Source: Marine Group II euryarchaeote MED-G38 (lineage in GTDB: Archaea > Thermoplasmatota > Poseidoniia > Poseidoniales > Thalassarchaeaceae). From it: a DNA stretch of 64,000 nucleotides. Under the pieces are notes generated by a model, which saw nothing but the letters and a program-made list of their open reading frames with translations, had not been told where the DNA came from and did no database searches. Location: the NCBI GenBank assembly GCA_002457145.1, contig NTJP01000006.1, positions 43,088 through 107,087 of the forward strand, written 5' to 3'. How positions within the stretch are numbered: position 1 is the first letter of the stretch; every line of letters begins with the position of its first letter. Made by a program: the position numbers and the translations under genes. Shown here one piece after another: positions 1 to 12,500 of this stretch.

Positions 1-1
1 A

Positions 2-295
2 ATTGGAGAAATAATATTTGATTGGAGAAATAGTAAAGCTGGAAATGAAGAGTTGAAATGTGTAATCTTGACACCAACTCAGATAGTTGAAGAAGATTCT
101 TTTGGAGGGGGCAATATGACAAGTGAAACAATTAATTGGAAAGTAAATGAAGATGAGGTAGGGTTTTCATATGTCATACCAATATTAATTGTAATTTCAT
201 TAGGCATAATAATAATAGGTTATATATTAGTCAATAGAGCATCAATAAAAACTGAAATAAATACGGTTAATCCAGATACGGAAAATAATAGATGA
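2..295 (+). CDS. 3' end of a membrane-anchored protein with a C-terminal TM helix (partial, truncated by window edge)
   Basis: Frame is open from base 2 (IGEIIFDWRNSKAGNEELKCVILTP...), upstream of the TTG the ORF caller used; C-terminal hydrophobic segment VIPILIVISLGIIIIGYIL then a short polar tail and TGA. Confidence 0.6.
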   Translation: MGEIIFDWRNSKAGNEELKCVILTPTQIVEEDSFGGGNMTSETINWKVNEDEVGFSYVIPILIVISLGIIIIGYILVNRASIKTEINTVNPDTENNR

Positions 296-308
296 AGTTT
301 GATAGTAA

Positions 309-1745
<1,437 letters not shown>

Positions 1746-1781
1746 TTAAAAATTGAATCTATAATACAATATCAAAACCTA

Positions 1782-3101
1782 TTAAACATTAAACAAATGT
1801 CTTTTGATTAGACTTGAAACTACTTCTTTATGACTAGGGACTGTCATTACATAAACTGCTGATTGACTTACTTGACGATTTCGCAATGCGTCTGCAATGG
1901 GAGTATGTTCCCTTAGCCAACGTATTTTACCATCATCACCTATAATCTTTATATCAACCTGAGACATTCTAGGTTCTGATAATAGTAGCTTTGCGCTGGG
2001 CATATCAATTGATACATAACCGGGAGTTAATCCTGCCCTAAGGGCAATATCATCTTCAAAAATACGTCTTTTTATAGAATCTTTAGCCATTTCAACTAAT
2101 CTTATTACTTGTTCATCGGATAATTCTTGGCGTCTCCTACTGATACATACCTTCAATAATTGACGGTATTTAAAACGACTAATTATGTCTTTAGAGAAAT
2201 CATTGGCTTCATTTAATGCCCCCCATACTTCAGAATCAACAAATCTTTGCATATCTACTGAATCCGGGAGACTATCCATACTTCTCTCAACGGCACTGGA
2301 CAGCATGACTTCTGTGACTCTTGTGACTCTATGAAAATAAACTGAACTGTACATTAACCCACGAGACATCAACATTCCTTCTAGAGAAGTTAATCCCCCT
2401 TCTTTGATTGAAATATCCCCACCTTTCCTAGCCATACTTGATATCAATCTCCTATGATCTATTACTCCATGTTTTACGCCAGTAAAATGAGAGTCTCGTA
2501 ACAAATAATCTATCTGGTCACAATCAACTGGACCATGTATTAAATGCTCGAGAGTGTTATCCACATCTACAAAATCCTCTTGACCTTCAATCCATGAAAG
2601 TAATGATCTTTCAGTACCACCTGCGTTAGGACCTCGTATTAAACCAGCAACTTCCTGCGGATCGAGATCATATTTCTCGAGTATATCAGGAATTAAAACT
2701 CTTTTTTTATTTATACGAGATTCACTACCTCTAATTATATCATAATCTCCTAAAATTATTCCTTCAGTAATGGACATATGATCTAATCCTCCTTTCTCAT
2801 GTAAAATATGTTCCAAAGTATGTGAATACGGACCATGGCCAATATCATGTAACATACCTGCTACTTCTACAGTTAATTTCTCATGAGAATCCAATTTTAA
2901 TTGATCAGCCATCATACCTGCTACATGAGAAACTCCCAAAGAGTGTTCAAAGCGAGTATGATGAGCTCCAGGAAAAACAAGATGTGCCAATCCTAATTGT
3001 TTAATATGGCTAAGTTTATTCATTTCGGGTGTTTTGAGTAACTCTTGACATACGCCATTTAGTTTAAACTGACCATGAATAGTATCATTAATTATTTTCA
3101 T
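1782..3101 (-). CDS. HD-domain phosphohydrolase (dNTPase/SAMHD1-like, COG1078 type)
   Basis: HTRFEHSLGVSHVAG ... AGMLHDIGHGPYSHTLE ... DCDQIDYLLRDS motifs. Confidence 0.88.
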   Translation of the reverse strand: MKIINDTIHGQFKLNGVCQELLKTPEMNKLSHIKQLGLAHLVFPGAHHTRFEHSLGVSHVAGMMADQLKLDSHEKLTVEVAGMLHDIGHGPYSHTLEHILHEKGGLDHMSITEGIILGDYDIIRGSESRINKKRVLIPDILEKYDLDPQEVAGLIRGPNAGGTERSLLSWIEGQEDFVDVDNTLEHLIHGPVDCDQIDYLLRDSHFTGVKHGVIDHRRLISSMARKGGDISIKEGGLTSLEGMLMSRGLMYSSVYFHRVTRVTEVMLSSAVERSMDSLPDSVDMQRFVDSEVWGALNEANDFSKDIISRFKYRQLLKVCISRRRQELSDEQVIRLVEMAKDSIKRRIFEDDIALRAGLTPGYVSIDMPSAKLLLSEPRMSQVDIKIIGDDGKIRWLREHTPIADALRNRQVSQSAVYVMTVPSHKEVVSSLIKRHLFNV

Positions 3102-3248
3102 AAAACTCCTCCCTCATAATTGGCAAGTAGTTCTACCTTTCAAGTAAACTCAAAATAATTATTTTTAATTAAAATTTTTCGTATAATGTACTACAATTGA
3201 ATTTCATTTGCATTACATTTATACATGTTATGCACTTTGGCTTGTTCA

Positions 3249-3632
3249 ATGAAGTCCTCTCGAGTGGCAGGTAACAGCCCGATGGTATCTCTAAGAATAC
3301 CCGAAGATTTCTTACTGGAGTTGGATCAAAGAGTTGGGCTGGAAGGCACAAGAAATAGGTCTGACGTGATAAGAGAGGCAATTAAAAAATATATTAAGAG
3401 TCCTTTATCCCCAATAGGAGATATAATAGAAGTTAATTTGGGACCTGATTTATCTGTTAGAATGAAAGACTTCTGTAAGATACATGCAGAGTCACCAGAA
3501 TCTGTCCTAAAACAAGGGGCTAGAGAATTAATTAGACGCGAAACAGTTGAAGGAGCAACTGTAGATAAATTAATTTCTTCTAGAATGAAAGAAATTGAAA
3601 TACGATATGACAGCGAATCGAACGCTCAATAG
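3249..3632 (+). CDS. Ribbon-helix-helix (CopG/NikR-like N-terminus) DNA-binding protein
   Basis: MVSLRIPEDFLLELDQRVGLEGTRNRSDVIREAIKKYI fits the RHH fold; ORF open from 3225, ATG at 3249 preferred. Confidence 0.7.
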   Translation: MKSSRVAGNSPMVSLRIPEDFLLELDQRVGLEGTRNRSDVIREAIKKYIKSPLSPIGDIIEVNLGPDLSVRMKDFCKIHAESPESVLKQGARELIRRETVEGATVDKLISSRMKEIEIRYDSESNAQ

Positions 3633-3640
3633 GTGAGAGA

Positions 3641-3886
3641 ATGGGCGAAGATGGGATGCACACAAAAAATGCGGGGGGGCCTAAAACCCCCCTCGCCAAC
3701 ACTCCCAAATCTAAAGATAGATTTCAAAGAGGTTTTAGAGGTGTAGTTCACAGAGCTAGACTCTCAAATGCCGTGGGATATAATGCTAAAGAAGCCCCAA
3801 GGTTTCCAAGAGGAATAGAATATACAAATACCAGAGGATTTAATGGATTATCAAGCAGATCTAAATTTTCTGAAAGGAATAAATAA
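3641..3886 (+). CDS. Small basic hypothetical protein
   Basis: 81 aa, Arg/Lys-rich, starts 8 bp after the RHH gene, ends just before a strong hairpin. Confidence 0.5.
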   Translation: MGEDGMHTKNAGGPKTPLANTPKSKDRFQRGFRGVVHRARLSNAVGYNAKEAPRFPRGIEYTNTRGFNGLSSRSKFSERNK

Positions 3887-3905
3887 ATGCCACTCTACAC
3901 ACATC

Positions 3906-3928
3906 GCCTCGTGCTTCACACACGAGGC
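3906..3928 (+). terminator. Hairpin (8-bp perfect stem GCCTCGTG/CACGAGGC, 7-nt loop), possible transcription terminator
   Basis: Inverted repeat read directly, 20 bp downstream of the 81-aa ORF stop; no clear U tract. Confidence 0.45.
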
Positions 3929-4009
3929 AACATGAATTAACGTATAATGGTTAATTTTTCAATAATTTAAAGCCAATCTTCTTGGTCGTTCTATTTTCAG
4001 GCGCTTTCT

Positions 4010-6073
4010 ATGGACATAGGAGAACTGTCGTCTGAATGTGAATTCTTTGCTCATAATGAACTTAGAGATTCCCAAAAAGAGATGTTGCTTGATTCTATAA
4101 GTATACTCGAAGAAAAGGGTTTCCTGATCGCTTCGGCACCAACGGGCATTGGTAAAACTGCTGCTTCCCTTGCAGCAGCGTTGAAGGTTAGAAGTAAATC
4201 AAAGAATGTTAAAAAAATATTATTTTTAACAGGTAGACAGTCTCAACACAAAATAGTTGTAGATACAATAAAACAAATTAATCAAAGGTTAACTAATCAA
4301 TTACCAATAAAATTAACGGATATGATTGGTCGAGAAAGTATGTGTGAAGAAGTTCAACCAATAACTGGAGAATGTAACTGTGAATTCGGGATTCAAGAAA
4401 AGGCTAGAAGAAGTAATAAAATTAAACTGGCAAATATGATACTAGAACGACCGATGCATGTTGAGGATGTAATTAAACTAAGTAGAAATGAAAAAATCTG
4501 CGCATGGGCATCAGCAAGAATTGCAGCCAAGGATGCCGATGTGATAGTTTGCGATTATAACCATGTATTTATTGAAAATATAATGAAATCATCTCTCTCG
4601 TCGATGGGCATAGATCTAGTTAATTGCATTCTGATAGTTGATGAGGCACATAATTTACCCGATAGAGTCAGGAATGGCCTAGAAAGAAGTTTACAACGTA
4701 AAGCATTTGGATATGCTTATGATGAAACTAATGAATATTTAGCAAATAAGGAGAAAGAAATCAATGAATCTGACATAGATAATACATTTGGTAATAAAGA
4801 AATAGAAGAGATTAGAAAATTAAAAAGACAATTGAATAAACTTAAAAAAGATATGATAAAATGGTATAATACAAAAGAAAAAGAATTAGGCGATAGAAAA
4901 GATATGAAAATAGAAACAAGTGATTTTTTAAATAAAATTAATGAAAGTTTAATGGAATCCCTAGATGTAGAACATAAGAGAAGATATGAAATACTCAACA
5001 GAATGATAGAATTATTGTATCTCGTTTCACCAGAAGAACTTAGCGAAGATGAAGATGAAACAGCATGTTCTAGACTGGCATATTTGTTAGAAATATGTTT
5101 GGAGTACAGAAATAATTCTGCATTAGCATTAGTTATTGATAGAATTCCTTCCAGTAACCGAGAAAGAAGAGAACAAGATGAGCAGCCGATAAGAGTCCAT
5201 AGTTTTCTACTTGATCCGGGAGTAGTTAGTGGACCATTATTTGAACAAACTAGTGGAACTATACTCATGTCTGGAACTTTATACCCTCCTTCAATGTATT
5301 CAGATGTACTACAAATACCTGAAGATAGGAAGAATATTTCTAAAGAATACAGATCTGATTTTCTGTCTAACAGAAGACCTGTTTTGATAGCAAGAGATGT
5401 GACAACTAAATTCACCTCTAGAGGTTTATCGAATACAAACAAAATAAATCAACATATTTCTTTAACTATTAAAAATTCAAAAGGTAACATAGCATTATTC
5501 TTTCCAAGTTATGCTATGATGGAAAAATTTAGAGCTCTAGAAGAAGATTGGTTGCCATCATCGTGGCCAAGAATTAGAGTAATTGAAGAGAAGAGATCGA
5601 TGACCAAAAGAGAAATAGAAATTAATAAAAAACTACTATATGAATTGGAATCGAATGGAGAGAGAGGAGTATTGATGGGCGTATTAGGAGGCAAATTCTC
5701 AGAGGGAGTGGATTATCCCGATAACATACTTCAAGCTGTAATATGTGTTGGATTACCTTTGGCGCCACCTAGTGCAAAACAAGATGCATTAAAGAAATAT
5801 TATGAGAAGCGATTTGGGAATTCTGTAGCATGGAGATATTCAAGCTCACAACCAGCTGTAAATAATTTAATGCAGGCCATAGGAAGGCCAATAAGAAAAG
5901 GAGAAGATAGAGCAATAGTAGTACTTCTTGAAAATAGACTTTTACAAAGAAATTATAATATTTGTATGCCAGATTCATTACAAACCATAGAAGTAAGTAA
6001 TCCTGAGAGAACAGGTAAATTTACTAAGTCATTTTTTGATTATTTTCCAAAGCCTGAAAAAACAATCGAGTAA
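4010..6073 (+). CDS. Rad3/XPD-family Fe-S DNA helicase
   Basis: Walker A SAPTGIGKTAAS, VDEAHN box, cysteine cluster (MCEEVQPITGECNCEF...KICAWASAR), C-terminal LMQAIGRPIRKGEDRA. Confidence 0.88.
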   Translation: MDIGELSSECEFFAHNELRDSQKEMLLDSISILEEKGFLIASAPTGIGKTAASLAAALKVRSKSKNVKKILFLTGRQSQHKIVVDTIKQINQRLTNQLPIKLTDMIGRESMCEEVQPITGECNCEFGIQEKARRSNKIKLANMILERPMHVEDVIKLSRNEKICAWASARIAAKDADVIVCDYNHVFIENIMKSSLSSMGIDLVNCILIVDEAHNLPDRVRNGLERSLQRKAFGYAYDETNEYLANKEKEINESDIDNTFGNKEIEEIRKLKRQLNKLKKDMIKWYNTKEKELGDRKDMKIETSDFLNKINESLMESLDVEHKRRYEILNRMIELLYLVSPEELSEDEDETACSRLAYLLEICLEYRNNSALALVIDRIPSSNRERREQDEQPIRVHSFLLDPGVVSGPLFEQTSGTILMSGTLYPPSMYSDVLQIPEDRKNISKEYRSDFLSNRRPVLIARDVTTKFTSRGLSNTNKINQHISLTIKNSKGNIALFFPSYAMMEKFRALEEDWLPSSWPRIRVIEEKRSMTKREIEINKKLLYELESNGERGVLMGVLGGKFSEGVDYPDNILQAVICVGLPLAPPSAKQDALKKYYEKRFGNSVAWRYSSSQPAVNNLMQAIGRPIRKGEDRAIVVLLENRLLQRNYNICMPDSLQTIEVSNPERTGKFTKSFFDYFPKPEKTIE

Positions 6074-6095
6074 ACAATGGGTTAATGCGGGTTAG

Positions 6096-6587
6096 ATGTT
6101 TGGGATAGATGATAGTATGGAGTGGAAGAGAATAGAATTATTGATTGGGGATGATTTGAATATACAAAGACAAGTACCTGATATTTCTAATTCTGGACTA
6201 GATGTCACTGCAGAAATAATGCATGATAGTTTTTTGTCTAACATGCCTCACTTGGAAGAAGTGAATATTAGTCACATGAGTATTATGTCAGAAATTTCAG
6301 ATGCTATTGAATCTGAAAAGGCATCTTCAAGAAGAAATAAAAGTTTAGATATATTTTTAGAAGAAGTAGGAGGAATTTTAGATAATTCTAAGATAAAAAT
6401 ACCATTGTCGACAAAATTTCCTAGTGAAATAATTGTTGAAACTAACAGAAGTAGGGGGAATAATTTAGTCAGAATAATAAGTCCAGAAGTTTTTGGAGGG
6501 ATGATTGAGACATTTGTGATAGGAGAAAATCAAGAAATTTCTAACGGTAAATGGATTAATGATTTCTTAGAGCTACAGATAGAATAA
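6096..6587 (+). CDS. Hypothetical protein downstream of the XPD-like helicase
   Basis: 163-aa ORF, same strand, 22 bp downstream of the helicase. Confidence 0.6.
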   Translation: MFGIDDSMEWKRIELLIGDDLNIQRQVPDISNSGLDVTAEIMHDSFLSNMPHLEEVNISHMSIMSEISDAIESEKASSRRNKSLDIFLEEVGGILDNSKIKIPLSTKFPSEIIVETNRSRGNNLVRIISPEVFGGMIETFVIGENQEISNGKWINDFLELQIE

Positions 6588-9500
6588 TTAGTTTTCTAAT
6601 TCAATTAATTCCTGATCTCTACTTGGGACCTCTTGTAATTCCTCTAATTCATTTATTACTAAAGAAAGTGCTCCTTGAGCATTTTTGCGATCAGATTCTC
6701 CCAATATATGGCTTGAATACCGGGCTTCTTCAAATATTCTATCTAGAGCTACTAGAGAATTTTCACTAATTTCCGGTAATGCTAGCCTTATTGCCAATTC
6801 GAACTCTCTCACTGTTTCGAAACCACGGCGTAAGAAACCTCTTCGCATGAAGACCTCACAAAGATTTTGATAACATTCGAATATTGCCACCCTCACTTCA
6901 TCTCCGGCTGCAAGAAGTTCTGAAGCATAATTGAATATTCCAGCTATTTCAGACATTTCAGACATCTTTCGACGATTAAAGAAAACAAAAGTGCCAACCA
7001 AAGAAGATACTAATATTATAAACATAATTCCGAAGATTGTTGATTGGAAGAATGAGTCGTCAGAAGTAACTTCATAACTTATTTCTAAGTTACCTTGTAA
7101 AACCAGTCCAGATAGGCTAAGTGGATCAATAAAGTCTGAATCTGATGATAATTGGACATTTAGAATTCCCCATGATGCTTTATCAGACAAAGGAGGTAGC
7201 GGAGATAATGATTTGAATTCATAATTAAAACGACCATTATCATCTGTTAACTTTATAGAAGAAAAATGTGTAGTTGATCCGTTAACTAGTAAAGCAGACA
7301 TTGGAATATTAGGCAAAACTTCTCCGGTATCATTTGCTGTTAGATTAACAGAACCCCGTAGTATTCTCTGACCATTAGATAAATCAAGACTGGAGAAATC
7401 AAAATCAACAGAAACGAGAACAGTGACATCTATATTGATTGAGGCCCCATTAAGATAACGAGATTCATCTGATTGGATTACGAGTTCTAAATTATTTATT
7501 CCTGGTTCCATAAATTCACGAGCGCTTGAGATTATTTGGAAATTAAGTGTTCCAGAACTTGCCCATGGGTCGTTTCTAAATGGTAAATCACTTTCTCCGT
7601 AGTATAGTTTAAGAGTTAAATTTTCAAATATATTAAATTGCCCACCTATTTCCCTTACAAAACCTTGAATTTTTATTGGTTGATTTTCTGAACTACGTAT
7701 TATCGTATGAGTTATTGGAGATAATTCTATACTTATATCAGATTTGACATATGTAGTAATATTTGTATTGGAAGGAAGATAAAATAATTCACCTTCGAAT
7801 AAGAAGTTAACATCATGAATTCCTCTAGATATTTGATATCCCAGGGAATGATTATACATGAAAGAACCATCATTATTGGTATATAATTTTGATATTTCTA
7901 CTCCGTCTAATAAAACTGATATTTCTCTATCTTCTAGCCCTAATTGATAAGGAGTATCGCCCTCATATAATCTACCATTGAATTTCCAATATTCACCTCT
8001 TGTCATTGAATTAGATTCAATTGATAGAGATATAACTGTATGATAGGCTACTGTAAGATTTGTTTCATGAATTCCTTGCCGATGATATCCTTGTGAAGGA
8101 GAGAAAGCCGTTAATGTGTGATTACCAATATCCAGAGATTCAGGTATAGTCCAATCATACTCCCAATGACCTGTTGAATTAGAAGTAGTTATTCCCATCA
8201 AAACTCCATCAACGAGAATTTCTATTGTATGATTGGATAGCCAACCATCTTGTAAATTGTCTTTCACGGTCCCTTTGATTAATAGAGAATCACCTACAGC
8301 TACAGAATTAGGAGTATATAAAAATGGAAATACAGGGCCGTGAACTACAAAAATTGTAGAAGAATTTGAAGGAAGTATAAATTCTTCACCTGCAAATATA
8401 ATCTTCACGATTTGTGGCCCTAATTCCATATCTGGAGGTATTGGAATGTAGACACTAAATTCACCATTTTCATCAACTGTTAAATCAGTCATGAATTGTT
8501 CGTTCATAAAGACTTCTAAATTTCTACCAGGTATTTCCCTTCCAATTTTATCTGTAAGTTGACCTTCGATTAAGACTAGATCATTACGATCAACATCACT
8601 AGGAGGAGTGGTGATTATAACTTGCGATAATTGTGAAATATTGAAATTGATAGTTGCTAACGATGATAAATAATATTCTGGGTTTAGAGAATCACCTTGG
8701 CCCATAGGATCTACCCATGTGAATCCTCCCAAGAATTTTACAGAAGCTGAATGCCCTCCATAATTTATCTCTGATGGGACATCATAGGTTATATTCCAAA
8801 GGGTAGTAGTTGCATTTGATTGAGAAGTATATATTGGTCCAACATCTATGTCGTCTATGAAAAGATGTAATATGCCCCCAACAGGTGCTTCAGAACTCAA
8901 CAGGTTCTGACCATGTTCATCAGTTAGTGTACCTTGGAATGTGATTTTTTCACCGGCGATAAATGAGCCTGTAATTTCTAATATTTCAATAACTGTTGGA
9001 GCCAAAATTACTACCCTGGTCCAAGATTCGTCCCCGAGAAGTCCTGTTGAACCATTAATTCCATCAAAAGATACGGTAATAATAATTGGCCCCGGTGAAG
9101 TAAATGGATTTATAGAAATAATTGATGTTGATTCTCCATTAGAATCAGTGAATCCTGATTCCACGATAACATCATCAATACTTACGTCATATGGCACTGC
9201 GATTACCGCCGATCCTGCATTGTCAATAATAGAAATATTGATAGAAATAGAATTTCCCCTTATTGTTCTACTATCTGGATCGAGATCTAATGGACTAAGA
9301 ATTGATAATAATGAATATCCTCTACTATCAAAGATTGAATTATTTGTACTTTCCCCGTAATAACTTACTCCGGGAGTAAAAACTACATCAATATTATGAA
9401 CTCCTCTAGGGAATGATAAATCTAATCTAATTTCTGCCGACCAGTTACCTTCAGAATCAATGGATATTGAAGAAACGATGAATGTATTAAAATCGCCATC

Positions 9501-12500
9501 TATTGAGAAAGTAAGTGCAGGGCTTAGTAAAGTTCCTTGTCTATTAGTTAAAGCAGTATTATTATCAGAAGTTAATGAACCTGTAATATTAAAGAAATCT
9601 CCCGGAAACGGATTAGCAACTATTGGATAAATTTCAATCGAGGTAGAAGATCTGATAGTTATTGTATTAATTATCTTGATAGTAGAATGTAATGTTTCGG
9701 AGCCATTAAAGAAAAATGATACATTTATCAGTCCGAGAGGATGATTATTTGGAACAGTGAATAGAAAATCAACTTCTCCTTCTTCACCGGTTAAATTGGT
9801 ACTTAACCACGTATCATGGAATTTCACAGTAACAGAAAAATCACTTAATGGCCTATTATTATCATTAAATTCTACGAGAGTTGCAGCCATTGAAATCGAG
9901 CTTCCTCTATCTACTACAGTATTTATAAAGGGACTAGTATCAATAAAATTTGGTATTCCACGTACTAAAATACTGGTATCTCCAGTTCCCGTCAGGTAAA
10001 ATGGACTGGAATCATTAACTACACTAACTATTAATGTCTTTAAGCCACTAGAGACTCCATCTCCAGAGACATCGGTAGGAACTGAAATAGTGAAGCTTCC
10101 ATTAATGGTTGTGGTGAAGTCAGAAACTAAAATTTCTTCGGGATCATCTAAGAAAAATATCTCGATGTCAACCGGTCCTTGTACAGTTCTATTTGCATCT
10201 ACTAAATCCATCACTACTCCAGAAACTGTAAAAAACTGAAGTGCAGTAACTTCTGAAGGTATGGAATTAATCTGTACTAAACTAGGCACTTGTACAGTTA
10301 AATTAATGAAAATTTCATGACTAAGCCAACGACCTGCATCCTCATCATCTAAATTATCCGTTAGATCATCAGGTGCGAAAATTCTTAATTCATAATAGCC
10401 TGGAGCTGTATCTGAAGATATTAAAGAATCAAAAGAAGCTGTTCCATCAGAATCGGTTTGAACTATCTGCAATAAATTCTGCGATGGGCCACCCCAATCG
10501 AAGTAAATTTCTACAGTAACATTAGAGAGTCGTGATAAATCTGCGATATCATTGATGGTAGCATTCAGTTGTATATTTTCACCAGCAACTACAATAGCTA
10601 CTGAATCATTTGTAGTAACTAAGAATTCAGATTGTATCCCTGCTTGTACTAATAATACAGAATTATCTTGATAGTACCTCCCTCCTTGTGGTGGATTTAC
10701 AGAGAAATCTAAATCAATACGTAAATCATAAACTCCTGAAGCGATATCTCCCGGCATAACAAATGATAGATTGTACTCTCCTGTTTGTTCATCTATCCAA
10801 CCAAATGCCAATTCGTAAACTAACGGGGCGGCAGGAAAACCATCAGGAGAAGGAGGTAAATTAGAGGGGACTTGTAATGTTAGAGATATAGAAGAATTAT
10901 TTCCAACTATAGTATTACCTAAAATAATATCTCTGGCGACACCACTAATCCAGTTAGGACTACTCAAATCGCCACCCTGAGACCATTCTGAACCAATATT
11001 TGTGGTTACATTGGCCCTGCCTCTAATTCTAATTTGATCTACTATATTTGATGGTTTAAGCCATGTTGTACCGCTGTAACTTAGTTCCCATGAATAGTCT
11101 CCGGGGGCTATATCCAAAGATGGAGTCCATTCAATTAGTAATTTAGGAGTGGGCGGATCAGAAAAATTCCAAACTTGTGTACCATTAAAGTCTAGAGTAT
11201 AATTACCTAAAAAGCTAGCAAATGAGGTTCCAGTATGATCTGATAAAGTAACATCAACGTCAATAAGCGTACCTCTCATATCAGGAACAAGGGTATAATT
11301 GAAATATATTTCACTCCTAATTCCGAATATATCAGAAAAGGTTTCCTGATCAGAAGCAGATAAATTGTCGGCATTAAATTGGAATTTAACCTCTACCGGG
11401 CCCGCAGGTATTGGTACTTCGGATTCGTTGAAGAACCATAAAATCTCAAATTCCCCTGGATTACTTGTCCATGAGGATTCATTTAAAATCCAATTTTTAA
11501 GATTTACATAAGGCCCATTCATATCAGATCTACGCATGTCTAATGACAATGAGCCGTTTAATGAACTAGGATTAAGTCCTCGACTAAGGACCGTTCCATT
11601 AAGGTAAATGAAAGAATTGATATCGATTATCGTATTATTGATATTACTACTTTCAAGAGTTATAGACATATTAGGAGAGGGAGTTATATTAAGAGGCAGT
11701 GTTAATGATTTAGGATTAGCATGATACAATGGATTAGATAAATTATTAAAATCATCTTGATGCCAACCGAAGAAGTCTAATGTAGCGTTAATAATTCCAA
11801 GCGGTTCATTATCTTGTATTGGGACAATAAATTCGAAATATCCACCGGCTCCTATCTCGGTTGAAATAATTACATCGCCATCAAGAGAAGTAGAATAGCT
11901 TAGTTCTAGTTGTAAATTATCAACTAATGTGGGATCTATTTTTGGACTACTTTCCCATGACATCTGTCCTGAAATAGTGGTATTTACTCCAACACCAAGC
12001 ATAGGTTCTACGATAGGCAGAGGTTCTAGAATACTGATATTTACATTATCGGTTATGTTAATTGTCCATGAAAAGCTAATACCTTGATCTCCTACATAAT
12101 TTTTCTTAGATGTCTGAATTACCAATGAGGCATAACCAGGACTGATGATTTCATCAGGTAGGCCTGATAGATTGAAATGTCCATTTTCATCTGTAGTTGT
12201 AGTAGCAACTAAATATTCATTTAAAGAAGCTGAGCCGGGTATATTGGATATTTCTAATGGAGAAATTAGATAAAGAGATAAGTCAATTTCTGGTGCTACT
12301 GATGAATTATCAACAAACTTTAATACGCCCTCAACAGAAATATTTTCACCACTTAAATCACGTTTCAATGTATCTGGTGACCATGATAAGTTAGTAACCT
12401 CGACCAATGACATATCAGGGCATGCTTCAAAAGGAATCCACCCCATATCCAAATTACCTTGATTTTGATTCGTTTGTAAATGTACTTCGACCCACCAAGT

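Noticed and set aside
3249-3886. Toxin-antitoxin system made of the RHH protein and the 81-aa basic protein
   Set aside because: No toxin-family motif in the 81-aa product; kept only as an unknown unit.
4717-5442. 241-aa minus-strand ORF inside the helicase gene
   Set aside because: Fully antisense to a well-supported helicase; Ser/Leu-rich composition typical of shadow ORFs in AT-rich DNA.
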